Below are positions 22,759 to 34,400 of a stretch of DNA of 64,000 nt, in pieces. Source of the stretch: Oryzias latipes (lineage: Eukaryota > Chordata > Actinopteri > Beloniformes > Adrianichthyidae); contig NC_019864.2 in assembly GCF_002234675.1 (NCBI RefSeq), forward strand, positions 15,207,582-15,271,581, in the 5' to 3' direction. Under the pieces are notes generated by a model. That model saw only the letters and a list, made by a program, of their open reading frames with translations. It had not been told where the DNA came from and did no database searches. Made by a program: the position numbers and the translations under genes. Numbering within the stretch: position 1 is the stretch's first letter; the number at the start of each line of letters is the position of its first letter.

Positions 22759-25700
22759 CTATATGTAGACAGGAGTCTCCTGTCCTGTCAGCAGTCTGAA
22801 CATCACAGCAGGCATTGTCTTCATGTTGATCTGGTAGAGAAAGGGACATTTAGAGATGAGGCCTTTCTGCACCCAAAAGTCAGTTTTAACAGATACAATT
22901 TTAGGGTATCACCACTTCAAATCAAGCTGGATCCCCTCCATTTGCAGTCCCAGATTAGGAATACACTTCAAATAGATTAAATACATGCTTGGATAGTTTG
23001 TCTTCATCTTATAATAAAGAAAATATGTTTATTTGCCTCAATTTTAAATTTTAGGTAACCATGTCATCCTACGTGCCTAACCATTCATCCAGGAAAAAAA
23101 ATTCTGAAGTATTTTTGTACTCTTTACGTAAATTAATAGCACATTAATAATAGTACAGTGTAAATGATACTCCTAATTCTAATATTAGACACGTTACTGA
23201 TCCATTAATTCCTGCATAGATTATGCACTTAGTTTACAACACACTGTGATGCATTCTTGAGTCTTTTTCACATGAGTCACAGCAGTTTCTTGGAACAAAC
23301 TTAGCGTAAATATTTGAAATTACTTTTTAAATTACTCACTCATAATATTTTAATGCATATTTCACTAGCTGGACACTGCAAATACTGTATTCTTAAAAAA
23401 GAAATTTGATTGGATGTTTTGTGCAAAAAGTTGAGGTAGGTGTCCTACTAATGACACGCATAAAAATGAGAAGAAAAAGGCTGTAGAGTGCTGTGACCCT
23501 TATGCATGAAAGAAATCTCTTTTACCCCACTCTTTTCTATTGAGAATCACTGAAGAAACACATATCTGTTCTTTAATTCTAGATTTAAATGCTAAAATAT
23601 GCTGAGTGACTCTTATAATGCCAGCGGCAGCATTGTAGCTTTGTAGTGATCACCACTGACACTAAAGAAAGTCTACATGTAGCGGGGGCCCATAATTTCC
23701 GATAAATGCAGAGAAATGTCAGATATTTTGATTGGATGTCGGGGAACAGAAGGGGCAGCCATTTCTGTGATGCAAACATGGCTTCAATGAAAATTCTAAC
23801 ATTTTGGGATTGGCAGGGAATTTGATTTTTATTTTCAAATTGACTTGGCAACTGAAACAGCTGCATCCTTGAACTGTTTTAATTTCTAAAAAAAATGTTT
23901 TTATTTGTGCTTTGTTAAGTGTAGCGTATTGCTTCTTATAGCCACTAGAGGGTGAATGATCTATTTTTCCTAATTGAGTTGGCCTTTATCATTGGTTTAC
24001 CAAATAAAAAATTCTATTATATAAGTTTTTTTTAATTACATATTTGAATATATATTGCAATGTAACTACGATAACCAGCTTCTTTGGTTTTGGCAATTCT
24101 CTGCTGTCTGGTTGTGAACAAATGTGCAATCATTTGACCATGGTGTTTTTTTCTAACGGCAAAAACATCAATTTTGACAGTTCCGTTCTGCACTTTAGCC
24201 CATTGTGGATCAAAGTTTGGCTTTGAACACATTTTGCTGTGTAAGTTTCTATGTGGCACGGCATTTATGTGGCGCTGTAATCAGGGAAAATTGCCATCTT
24301 GTGTCATGAGTTCTTACCTCACCCACTGAGACAGAGAGGGTTTGCACAATCTTTTCGTGTGCCATGGCAACAACACTCTGACCGTTTATTTCGATGATCC
24401 TGTGACCGACTCGTACACCCCCTCGCTCAGCGATGCCACCTCGCATCAAACTGCAGATCTTAAACAAGAGAATAATGGAAGGTAATGTGCGACTTTCCGC
24501 ATCGTTTGAAGCTGCCGGCCTTTGTTTAGAGACACTCACGATGCCATTCTGAACACTGAAGCCGAGCTGAAACTTAAGGTCAGGTCTCTTGATGAGGACA
24601 GTGGTGACTGGTGGGCAGCTCACAATACTCAGCTTTACTTTGACCTGATTCTTCAGACCCTGGAACAGATACAAAAAGCATGTTTTTTTTATGGAAATTA
24701 CACAATAACTTACACATATTTTTGCCCATTACCTTGATGATGCCCTGACAAGTGGCCAATGGCAGTCCCACCAGACTCGTGTCGTTAATGGACATGATTT
24801 GGTCACCCACACTGAGTTTTCCAGAACGAGCTGCAGGGCCACTGTTCAGCATACTGGCCAGGATGACGGTGGGCAAAATGGAGCCCCAGCCGGACTCCAC
24901 TATAACCACACCGAGGTTCTCCCCTTTCTGCTTCTCTAAATACACCTGATGAGCAGGAAGGGAAGTAATGTTACACCTTTTGGAAGATTTTACACAACTA
25001 GAGCAGTGGTATACATCAGCAGGAGCGGTTTTTCTCAGTGAAAATTTGTTTTTTATGGGTTGTTTGAAGGAGTTACAAACTCTTTAATTCATCAAGATGT
25101 ATATTTTTAAAAGTGTGTTTTTGTTTTTGAACGACATTCAGCATGAAGGGGAATAAGTACTCTTTCAAAACACTGTTCTTCTGTTACTATAGACTAAATA
25201 TAAGCAGAAACTGATGATTTTGATTTTTTGGTTTCCTCAAAAGCGGCAACCATCTCTGTTGTTGTGCATATAGGTATGGATGGGTCCCACCTCTGAATGA
25301 CAACTACCAGTAGTTAGAAAACATTGGCAAAAAGCCAGGTGTTCATTTGAAGTCATGCTAGTAAAACTGTCATCAGCACGGGGGGGGGGCACCAACCAAA
25401 ATGTTTCATGTCAAAAAAGGAGAGAAAAGAAACACAAATCAAATAGCTAAATAGACCTTAAAATAGAATAATATGTTCATTCAGTGATGTGTTTGGGTTA
25501 TTTCATTTATAAAAACTCAAATTGTAATTGTATCTTGACAATGAAACCTTTACAGACCTTTTTTGACCTTTAACATCAGGTATCCTTAAAGTCCCACTCA
25601 AATCATCTTTTGATCTATTGTAAAAGCATTTCCACCGGCCTTTTAATTATGATTATACTGTTTTAGGCCAAAACCTGTGTCAATTTCTGGGACATAGTTT

Positions 25701-28700
25701 CTGCAAGCGGCTGTCGTTCATTGGAAATTCTCCTTTGAGTTGTGGCCAGAACTGCTACCGGAGTAAGCCTGCCCCTACTTCCCATCATCCATCTTTTTAC
25801 ACAATTTGCTTATAACATTAATCCAACATTAGTGAGCCAACTCAGAAGAGGAAAACAAAGACTTACACAGATCTGTTTGTCCACAAGTGGATGCATTGGA
25901 AGACAGAGGAGCCTGCAGCCTGCCAATTGTAGCTTCTATATCACAGCTTTTTCCAACAATTTTTTGTCTGCACCCGATTCCCCATGGTTTGAATAAAGAA
26001 ATACTCAGAAATGCAAGTTTAAGCATAATTTTCCTCATATATATCTTCCATCACGAAAAAATGCCACTAGAACATGTTAAAAATATTAAAAACCCAATTT
26101 TCACTGGAGCAGGTCATTAAAGGGTTAACAGTGATGCGGGATTGTGTGGATGTGAAGTAATTTGTCTGTTAAATAGAAGTCAAAATTAAAACTTTAAAAG
26201 CATAAAAGTCTCACCTCCTTGCAGTTGTCTGAGTTTGAGAAATGGACAAGGTCATCGTGGTACATTTCCTGTGAGTTGATAATGTCGCTGTATTGTTTGT
26301 GGCTCAGGTCGGTTGGGTTGATACCATTGGCTCGCAGGAATTCTCTGTAGGCGACACTAAAAGCCTGACCAATGGACTGTGCAATCAGCTGCGCCTATAG
26401 GAAGGGGAGCGTTTGGGGAGAACTACTCAGCAGAAAAGCTATCCCAGTTGATAACAGCAAGGAAATGAGAAAGATCACAATGACTTGAGTGACTGCAAAA
26501 GCAGCAGCTAAATAAGAACTGGATGGTGTGGAGTTTGTTGAAGCAGCAAATGCTTACATCTTCTGACTCGAAGACATAGCAGATCATTCTGTACTGACTC
26601 TTTTCTTCGTTGGCGGAGTCAGAGGGTTCAGAAAAGTCCTCCGGCGTGGCCTGAGAGATGCGCCGCCGAGCCATCAACACCACAATGCTGCCGATGTCAG
26701 CGATGTAGGAGATGGTCCGCAAGGCACTGTCCATCATCGTCTCCTAAACGCAGCAGAAACAAGTAGGGTTTTTTCTTTTTTTGCACGTAGTGAGATCAAA
26801 GATAGGATGCAGATATTCTAACCTGTGTGTCAGCATTCAGCACTTTGACAGCTTTAGTGGAGATGAACAGATCCACTTCAGTCATCATCTGAGAGTCCTC
26901 ATCCTGACTCTTTAGAAAAACAAAAGTATCATTTGAGCTGTTTTAATAATTCCTAGAAGTGATATTTGGTTAAGAAAAAGATGCAATAGCTCCACTTTGT
27001 GGCAACAAAATTAATTCACAACTGCTAACATTTGAAAAAATAATACACAAAAACATTTGACCCTCAAATCAAACAGAATGTTTCAATATTTAATATTCTT
27101 CAACGATAATATAATTTATTTTGAACTTGTTTACCAGGTTTTCCCCAAATTGCTTAGTTCATTTTGAAAATGGCTGATTAAAACAAAATGTATTTAAAGT
27201 ATAGATAAACCAAATCAATGGATTTTAATAGCTATTTACCTTGATGTGATTGATGGCTTCATGGGCTTGAGACATTCGGACAGACTTGGATGGATTTTTG
27301 TCAGACATCACCTGTGTGCAGCCAAGGTAGTTAGCAGCAAAAATGATCCCATCGATGAGATCCTCCGGCTCACAGGGGCCTGGAACTTCACCGACAGAAC
27401 AAAGACTGAATGCTTTGGAATGTGTAAGAAGTTCAAGATGTTTAGAATATTTTTTTTAGAATATTTACCATCTTCAAAGCTGGGAAACGAAGCAGATTCC
27501 TGTTTTTTTTTTTTAGAAAAAGACAGCAATGTTAGCTAAAAAAGTTAAATATACAAAGTGCTGATATTTTTTGTAATAAAATAAGTCGGTATGCTCACAC
27601 CATTTAAGAAAAACATAAAACATTTATGAAACAGCTTCATTCCAAGAGCTCAGGAGCTGCTAAGTCTCATCTTTGAGCTATTTCTTAGTGAAACCAGATC
27701 CACCTTAGGAGTGTTGCTTTCCTCTGCAGAGACTGGCTCTGGACACTGGGGCTCCCTTTGCTGCTCTGGTACTTCCTCAGGCATCACACTCAGGTTTGGC
27801 CTCTCGCCCTGCTGAACAGATTTGGAGTTGCCTAAATATAGATTTAAAAATTTCTTGAAACTATGTGAAACTGGTTGCAAAGGTTATTTCTGTTAAAATG
27901 TGGTTGCAACATAGAGCACACTTTCTGTGCAGTCACTAGCTGCAGCAGGTGAGATCTGCCGGATTTGCATTTCCTACCTGCTCTGGTTTCTCCGGCATTC
28001 TTTGCCTTCCCTCAAAAGACTCTCTCTGTTGTTCAGCTGCGTGATGAGGAGCCGCAGATGGCTTGATGGCCCTTGGATCGCTCTCACGGCTGTAAGCAGA
28101 GGAGGGCCTGGGTGTGCTGGGAATTGGTCTGTCAGGCTGGGCATTCTGGGGGCTGGCAGGTGACTGTGCATGAGAGTGACGTGGTGGAGGAGGAGGATGA
28201 TGCTTGCTGGCGCCTGATCTCCCCTTGGATCTCACTGCAGACTTTTTACATTCCTTGGGTAACGTCTTTGGGCGCTGCTCGGTTCTGTTGTTCATGCATC
28301 CTTTAATCGCAGATTGTTCTGCGTCTTCTCCTGTGGTCTTCCTCAATTGTCCTTTACATTGCATGTCCTTGGAAACCCTGTGAGATGCATCACACTTCTT
28401 ATTTAATCCTTGGGTATTCTGATTTCTTGCAGACCGGCTGTCATCTTTTTTCCTTTCATTGCTTCCCTTTCTAATCCTCTCATTGTCTTCATCTTGATAA
28501 AGGCCTTTAGGTCTTTGAACATTATTATCCGCCTCCTCTAAATCCTCTATAAATCTGGCTCCACGTAGCACCTCCTCTAACTCGTCTCCATCTTTGGGGA
28601 AGAACTTGTCTCTGTGGCTCTTTTTCACAGCTCCCTCAACTTCTCCTCGTGCTCTTACAGCACAATGTGACCTCAAACGATGTGGATTGTTGTTTGATTG

Positions 28701-29156
28701 AGATCCATCACCTCTTTCTGTGCTTTGAAGTGGCCTTGGGGTGATTTGGTCAAGTGAAGAAGAAGTGTTCTCCTTTGGATTTTCCTGCACTGTGTGCTTT
28801 TCATCCTCTGAACCGTAGTTTTTGTAGCATTTCCCATCAACAATGCCCCCTCTGTTTAAATGCAGCACCTCGTCATAGTCCTGCTCCACATCAGAGCCCA
28901 CGTTGTCATACTCTGAGCAGGTGTCCTCCATGTCTTCTGGACTTGGGTCAGAACTCATGTGATAGTGCTTTTCAGAAAGAGGAGTTGACTGGTCATTCTT
29001 TTCATCCTTCAAAGAACAAGGTGGCCGCTGAGTTGCCTCTCTTATCAAGCCTAGCTGCTCTCCTTGGCTCGTTTCTTTAAGTTGCGCACCAGGGGAGACT
29101 AAAGAGCCGGGAGCCACGATCCTTTTAATGGCTCTTGGGTTTTTTTCATGAGCCAT
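22759..29156 (-). CDS. apba2: Mint/X11 adaptor: PTB plus two PDZ domains
   Basis: Exons: 29187-27978 (ATG at 29156), 27831-27704, 27499-27469, 27379-27240, 26909-26823, 26743-26558, 26394-26215, 24945-24733, 24659-24540, 24458-24318, 22830-22759. The PTB domain ([20 protein letters not shown] onward) binds the YENPTY motif of amyloid precursor protein. PDZ1 holds [23 protein letters not shown]2 holds LGFSVQNGI and [20 protein letters not shown]. The C-terminus [11 protein letters not shown] is the self-binding tail typical of Mints. The N-terminal 390 residues are divergent, acidic, and end in a proline-rich stretch ([13 protein letters not shown]). [12 protein letters not shown] was chosen as start because ATG at 29201 lies before a likely acceptor. 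The phase at the first junction does not match (0 to 1), so a small exon or boundary is unresolved. apba2 rather than apba1 rests partly on the nearby fan1. It acts in synaptic trafficking. Confidence 0.9.
25586..26120 (+). mobile_element. piggyBac-like MITE with TTAA at both ends
   Basis: TTAA at 25586-25589 is followed by AGTCCCACTCAAATC; at the right end ATTTTCACTGGAGCAGGTCA precedes TTAA at 26117-26120. The inner ends are imperfect inverted repeats and the TTAA flanks fit piggyBac-type target duplication. It has no coding capacity. It lies in the apba2 intron between the PTB and PDZ1 exons. Confidence 0.75.
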
Positions 29157-31454
29157 AATAGGCCCCAGTGGTCCATAACCCCAAACCCTGTGAACATTCA
29201 TAGAAATTGTATCTCTTATATTAAAAGTCCAACTAAAAACAATTCTGAATACATAATTAGGATGCTTTAAAAATACTTAAGTTATATTTACTTTTCATAC
29301 TCATATTAAACTAAATCATATAAAACACTGTCAAATGTGGTTTAAATTATGACAGGAAAAATGCATGATAAAAGTCCTATTCATCCATTGCTTTACATAA
29401 CATTGGCATGCAACATCTCAGGTCTGTCATTTTTTATGAATCCCCTTCTTGCACATTTGTGCTTGTTTTGAGTTCAAATGTTCTTCCTGCAGGAAAGAAG
29501 AGCTGCAGCAAAAGGGCTAAAAATGAGCCAGACTGTCACTGTATGTTGCCTTTTCTCATTATTCTCACATTCTTTATCTCTAAAAACTATAACATAACAT
29601 AACTCTAAAAAAAATAAGATAAAAAATACAAACTCCCTAAAGGTGTCAGTTGTGAGTTTACTATTAAAAATTATTTTACAGTCTTTCTTTGTCTTTGAAG
29701 GAGTATGTCCTAGGCTGAGGTACAACACAATACCATCAAGTAAACATGTGATGAAAAGTTCAACAAGGCTGCAAACAACTGACATTGCTGACTTCATGCA
29801 AAGATCCTAAAAATAAAATAAAGATGCAATGAAAAAATTTAGACACCTACATAATATATTTGGTATTTATCCAACTAAAACTGTTTGCTAAATTTACTGG
29901 TTCTAAAAGGGCTTTTAGAACCAGTAAATTTAGCAAACTGTTCATTTTATTTATTTGAAAATAAAATGATACAAATAAGTGAAATATTCAAGAAAGACAC
30001 ATTTGGCTGCTTTGGTAATAAAAACATAAAGTCCTGTTATTACAAAAAATTATAATGCATGCAAAGACTTGAAAGACTTGCACATAACCAGTTCTTGGCT
30101 TGAAAAGCAGGCTAATCATGTCACTACCCACTCCCATATCCTCATGTAAAGCTTTAGAGTCCGAGCTCGTTTATATTTCATATTTTCTAAAAACCCAAGT
30201 TACTGTGAAATGAGTTGAAGTGCTGCAAATCCAATGTCCAACTGATTTAACGCATCATTGGCGCAAACCCCCATAATCTCCGCACAAACCCCAATTGTGA
30301 ACTCTCCATGGTGCTGAACGAGCAAACCCCACACAGAATGGTCTGGGAATTTCCTCGCATCTGGCTAGCCCCGCACGTATTCCTTTTTTTTTTTTTTTTT
30401 GCATCTTATAAAGTCATTACGATGAACTTTTGCCGCAGCTGGAGTTCTTGCCACATGTGGACACGCCGCGTTTCCATCCCCACGTCGATCCAATAAAACG
30501 ATACAAGACCTTTCTGCGCATTAAGTGCGCCCAGTAATGGAGATGGCTCTCTCAACATTCGCTGTGGTTTTGCCATCTGGGAACATCCCATTCCCCTTTC
30601 TCTGCTGCTGCTGCAATTCACATCGACCTTGATTAGAAGCATCGAGACTGCGCCACGCTGGCTTAATACGCAGAGAATTGGCAACTGGGCCATAGGGAAT
30701 CACCCAGATGCGTTTTCTGCTAAGTGAACGCCTCCTTTATGTACAGGGCCTAAACATTTTTTTCTTTTTACAAGCATAGATCGGTAGGCCACTTACCGAC
30801 ATCCGTTTATGTGGGTGGCCCTCTTTGTAACATGCCGCGTTGATCAGATCAGGGAGCTCTCCAAAAAGGGGGGGTGAAGGCTCAGCAGCCCAGGAACCTG
30901 TGTAGGAAACACACCCCTTAAATTAGTCCACTCCCAGTAAGAAGAAAAAAACCTCAATAGTACGTTTTAGTGCTTAAAATAACATAGGCGTATCACTTTA
31001 AATTATTAATTTTATTGGAGGCTGTCTTGAAATCAATTTTACAAAAATTTATAGACATGAAAAATATTGACGTTTTAAATATAAGTATAGAATTAAGTAT
31101 TAATTGTCATTTTCTCTGTTATCATTGTTTTCGTTTGAGCCCAAATTGTAAACATATTTTTTCCTGTAGCCTATCGATTCTATCTGGGATCGATGAATTT
31201 CGATCTGTGCTCTACTAGTTAGGTCCGAGAAGCGGGATTGTTTGGTACACTTTGCCGGCGTGCTAGCAGATGCTAGCACATGCTAACGCTTACGTGTTCT
31301 GCTTCAGTGAAACACTTAAAAGTTATAGTTTTTTGTTGTTGGTTCTGCTTAATAGCTACTTTTAACTTAAGGAAACACCAGCAACTGCGTTTAATAAACA
31401 AAAATCAGGAAAACGCAGTTCGAAGAGAGAAAGACGGGAACTGTATTCAACATC
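29157..31454. promoter_or_regulatory. Divergent interval between apba2 and fan1
   Basis: apba2 starts leftward and fan1 rightward from this 2.3-kb stretch. It should contain at least one non-coding apba2 exon, because an acceptor (TTCACAG at about 29188) precedes the coding exon. A more GC-rich part at about 30230-30900 is the best candidate for the apba2 promoter, and a small one at 31220-31290, with repeated GCTAGCA units, for fan1. No clear TATA box was seen. Confidence 0.45.
29879..29942. repeat. Near-perfect 64-bp palindrome
   Basis: The arms 29883-29909 and 29912-29938 are perfect reverse complements over 27 bases with a 2-base centre. One mismatch follows and then 3 more pairs. The left arm begins GTTTGCTAAATTTACTGGTT and the right arm ends with its complement. 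It lies upstream of the apba2 coding exon, probably in its first intron. Confidence 0.9.
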
Positions 31455-34400
31455 ATGACAGATAATAGAGCTGGAGAAGCAGGTGAACGGCGATCCAAGA
31501 CGAGGCTGTCCCTGTCCAAAAGTAAGAAGAAGGGTGGCGTTAAAGCTGGGACCCCGACCAAAGCCACCATCACATCGTTCTTCGTCAGTCAGCCTCCACC
31601 CAAGCTGGCTTGCCCCCTGTGTGGGAAGATGGTACATCGGTTCAAAATGAACGAGCACATTGACTTGGAGTGCCAGAACTTCCAGAGCGGAGACAGCATT
31701 GGTTTCACCTCAGGAAGTAGCAGTGCTCAGCTGTCCTCTCAAAGAAACTCTGATCGAGCTGTGGACCAAAAAGGAGAAGAGACAAACACTAGCCCTTATT
31801 TTAAGAAGGGTGAAGAAGGTCACCAGGAAGCACGAGAAATTAAAAGCAAGACTGTGGTGAGAACCATTGATTTGGGGAGTCTATCTTCTAAATTATCCAA
31901 ACATTGCAACAAGACACCGGAGAAAACACACACAGAGGATAAAAACACCTTACAAGAGGTTTATTCTTCTGAAACACTTTGTGGCTCCCAGAAAGAAAAT
32001 GCTTTGATTAATGAATCAAACAACAAGAAAGACCTTTTTACTATGAGTTCAGACACCAGGACACCAGAGAACAATCCATCATCTTCAAAAGGACCCTTTT
32101 CTAAATCCCAGCCACTGAAAACAGACTCCAGTCAAACATTAGTTACCCCTAACTCAAAACAGGCTAAACGAAAAAAAGAAGAAACCCTCAGTGTCAGACT
32201 GTCTAGTTACAAAAAGAAGGTTAAATATGAAGGTCAGAGTGAAGAACCAAATACAAAGTCTTGTGATGTTACAACTAAGACAACAGACATGAAGGAGCAG
32301 GAAGCAGAGTGGTCCTCTGTTGCTTCTGAAGAGAAGAACATTGAAGGTACATCAGTACCAGAGACGGCTGCTGCTGCTGCTGCTGCTGCTGCAGACCAGA
32401 GCTCTGACGCTCCACCTCTTCCCTACTACCTGCGTAACTTCCAGACTGTTCTGCATGCTGTGCTGGAAAACGAGGACGACAGGGAATTATTCAACCAGGA
32501 TGACATGATGATTATAAATACATTTAATAAACTTTCAGGTATGTTTAGGTAACCACTGAGTAAGACCACTGGACATCATTTTCAACATAATGCTTATATT
32601 TGATTTATTTTTCTCCTAGTTGCTGGTCAGAAGCTTTATGTGAGACTATTTCAGAGAAAACTCAAATGGCTCCAAGTAAATAAATTAGAATATGCAGAGA
32701 TAAGCAGTGATCTGGGTCCTATTGCACAAGAACTGGCTCAAAGTGGGTTTCTACAGACTGGTAAGAGCTTTATAACTGTATAGATTTTGCACTCTTTGAG
32801 TCAGTTTTGAAATAAATATGTAAATAAACTGAATATTTATTTTATAAGTCTGAACTTTAATGTTTAGTCAAGTTGTATCCTATAGTTACATATATAGACT
32901 TGCAAGAAGTAAATAGATACCTTTAGTTTTCAAAATTACTTATTTCATACGCAAAGCGAACAACTGAAATGTAATTTATTAGGACTTGAGTATTCAGTAG
33001 AAATCTCCTTTGCAGTTGTTGACTCAGAAACTCTTTAGCTGATGAGCTTTGTTAGTATGAATTATGCTACAGAAATGCTTCCATATGTTAGAAGCATTCA
33101 AACGAGGTTTATTTTCCACAAGTTTCCTCAAACAGCAACGCTTCCTTTCTGAAGGCCCAGGTCAGCTGTAGTGAGAATCTGTTGATCATTTTCTTTGCCT
33201 TTTAAATTGAACTACAATTGTATTAACTGTAGCAAGAGGAGTTTAAAGATTTTTGGCACTTTTGCGCCAGTGAAGGCAAGACTTATAATATTCCCCAACA
33301 GTATGACTTCTTTGAAAACCTGACAGTTCTGCTGAATTTCTTGTACATCACTTTTTCGTGTAATTGTCTGGAATTAAAATGAAATTAATAGAAAAAAAAA
33401 ACATTCCATGCCACTGAAATCATATTAAGATGCTTAAATAAAAATATGGTGTCTATTTACTTCTTTTACATCTTTGTTTACATGTATTCTTATAACCAAT
33501 CACCAATATGATTTTTGTTGTTGTTGTTTCAAAAGAATATGATCTTGAGGATTTGGAGGAGGCTCTGGATCTTCTACCAGCTCCTGAACTCAAAACTCTT
33601 GCTAAAACTTTCCATTTGGCCAGTTCCGGGACTCAAAAACAGCAGTTAGTTGATGGACTTCTGCGGCTAAGCAAGCAGAAGTCCTTTTTCTCTTTGGCCT
33701 CTTCTCAAAACAAAGTTGGAGATGTCATCTTGAAAAGGTTAGATGGCCATTTAAAAGGTTTTTGCATAATATTATGAGAGCTTCATGGATAAGAAATGCA
33801 ACTTTTTTTTTCTTCCAAGGTCAAAGAAGCTGGCAGGTTCCTGTGTGCGTCTGTCTCGTGGTCCTCGGGCCGTCTTCTCTCGCGTCCTTTTGCTCTTTTC
33901 TTTGACGGAGGCCATGGATGAGGAGGAGATGGCAGCTGGAGGACAGAACCAGCTTTTTACCATCCTTTTAGTCAATACAGGACGCCTCGCCTTCCCAGAC
34001 TACACTGTGCACCGAGTAGCTAAAGTGTTTCAGGATAGAGAGGATCTTATCAGGTAAATGTCCCCTAAAAGATCTAAAATAACATTTTTTTTATTTGCAT
34101 GGAACTACCAGAAACACAAAACTCCATCAATCCTAACAGATATGAATCAGCCATGCGATCCCTTCTGGAGATGACTGGAGTTATGCAGGGGGGTCAGTGG
34201 GAAGTGGCTCTTGAGCTTTACACTGCAGCCAAACGAAACTGGGAGGTATTGAGGAAAAACCAAGACTTCAGGTCAGGACCATTTTTTTTTTTTTTACAGT
34301 CTTTGAAACATTTTGCTTGAACGTTTACTGTTAAACACGTCCTTTGTTTGGCAGGCATCATGAAGAACTGCCTGTGTTCCTGCGCAGTTTCACCACAGGA

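Noticed and set aside
27936-28163. Plus-strand frames over the apba2 first coding exon
   Set aside because: They are antisense shadows of a 393-codon exon with clear Mint gene context.
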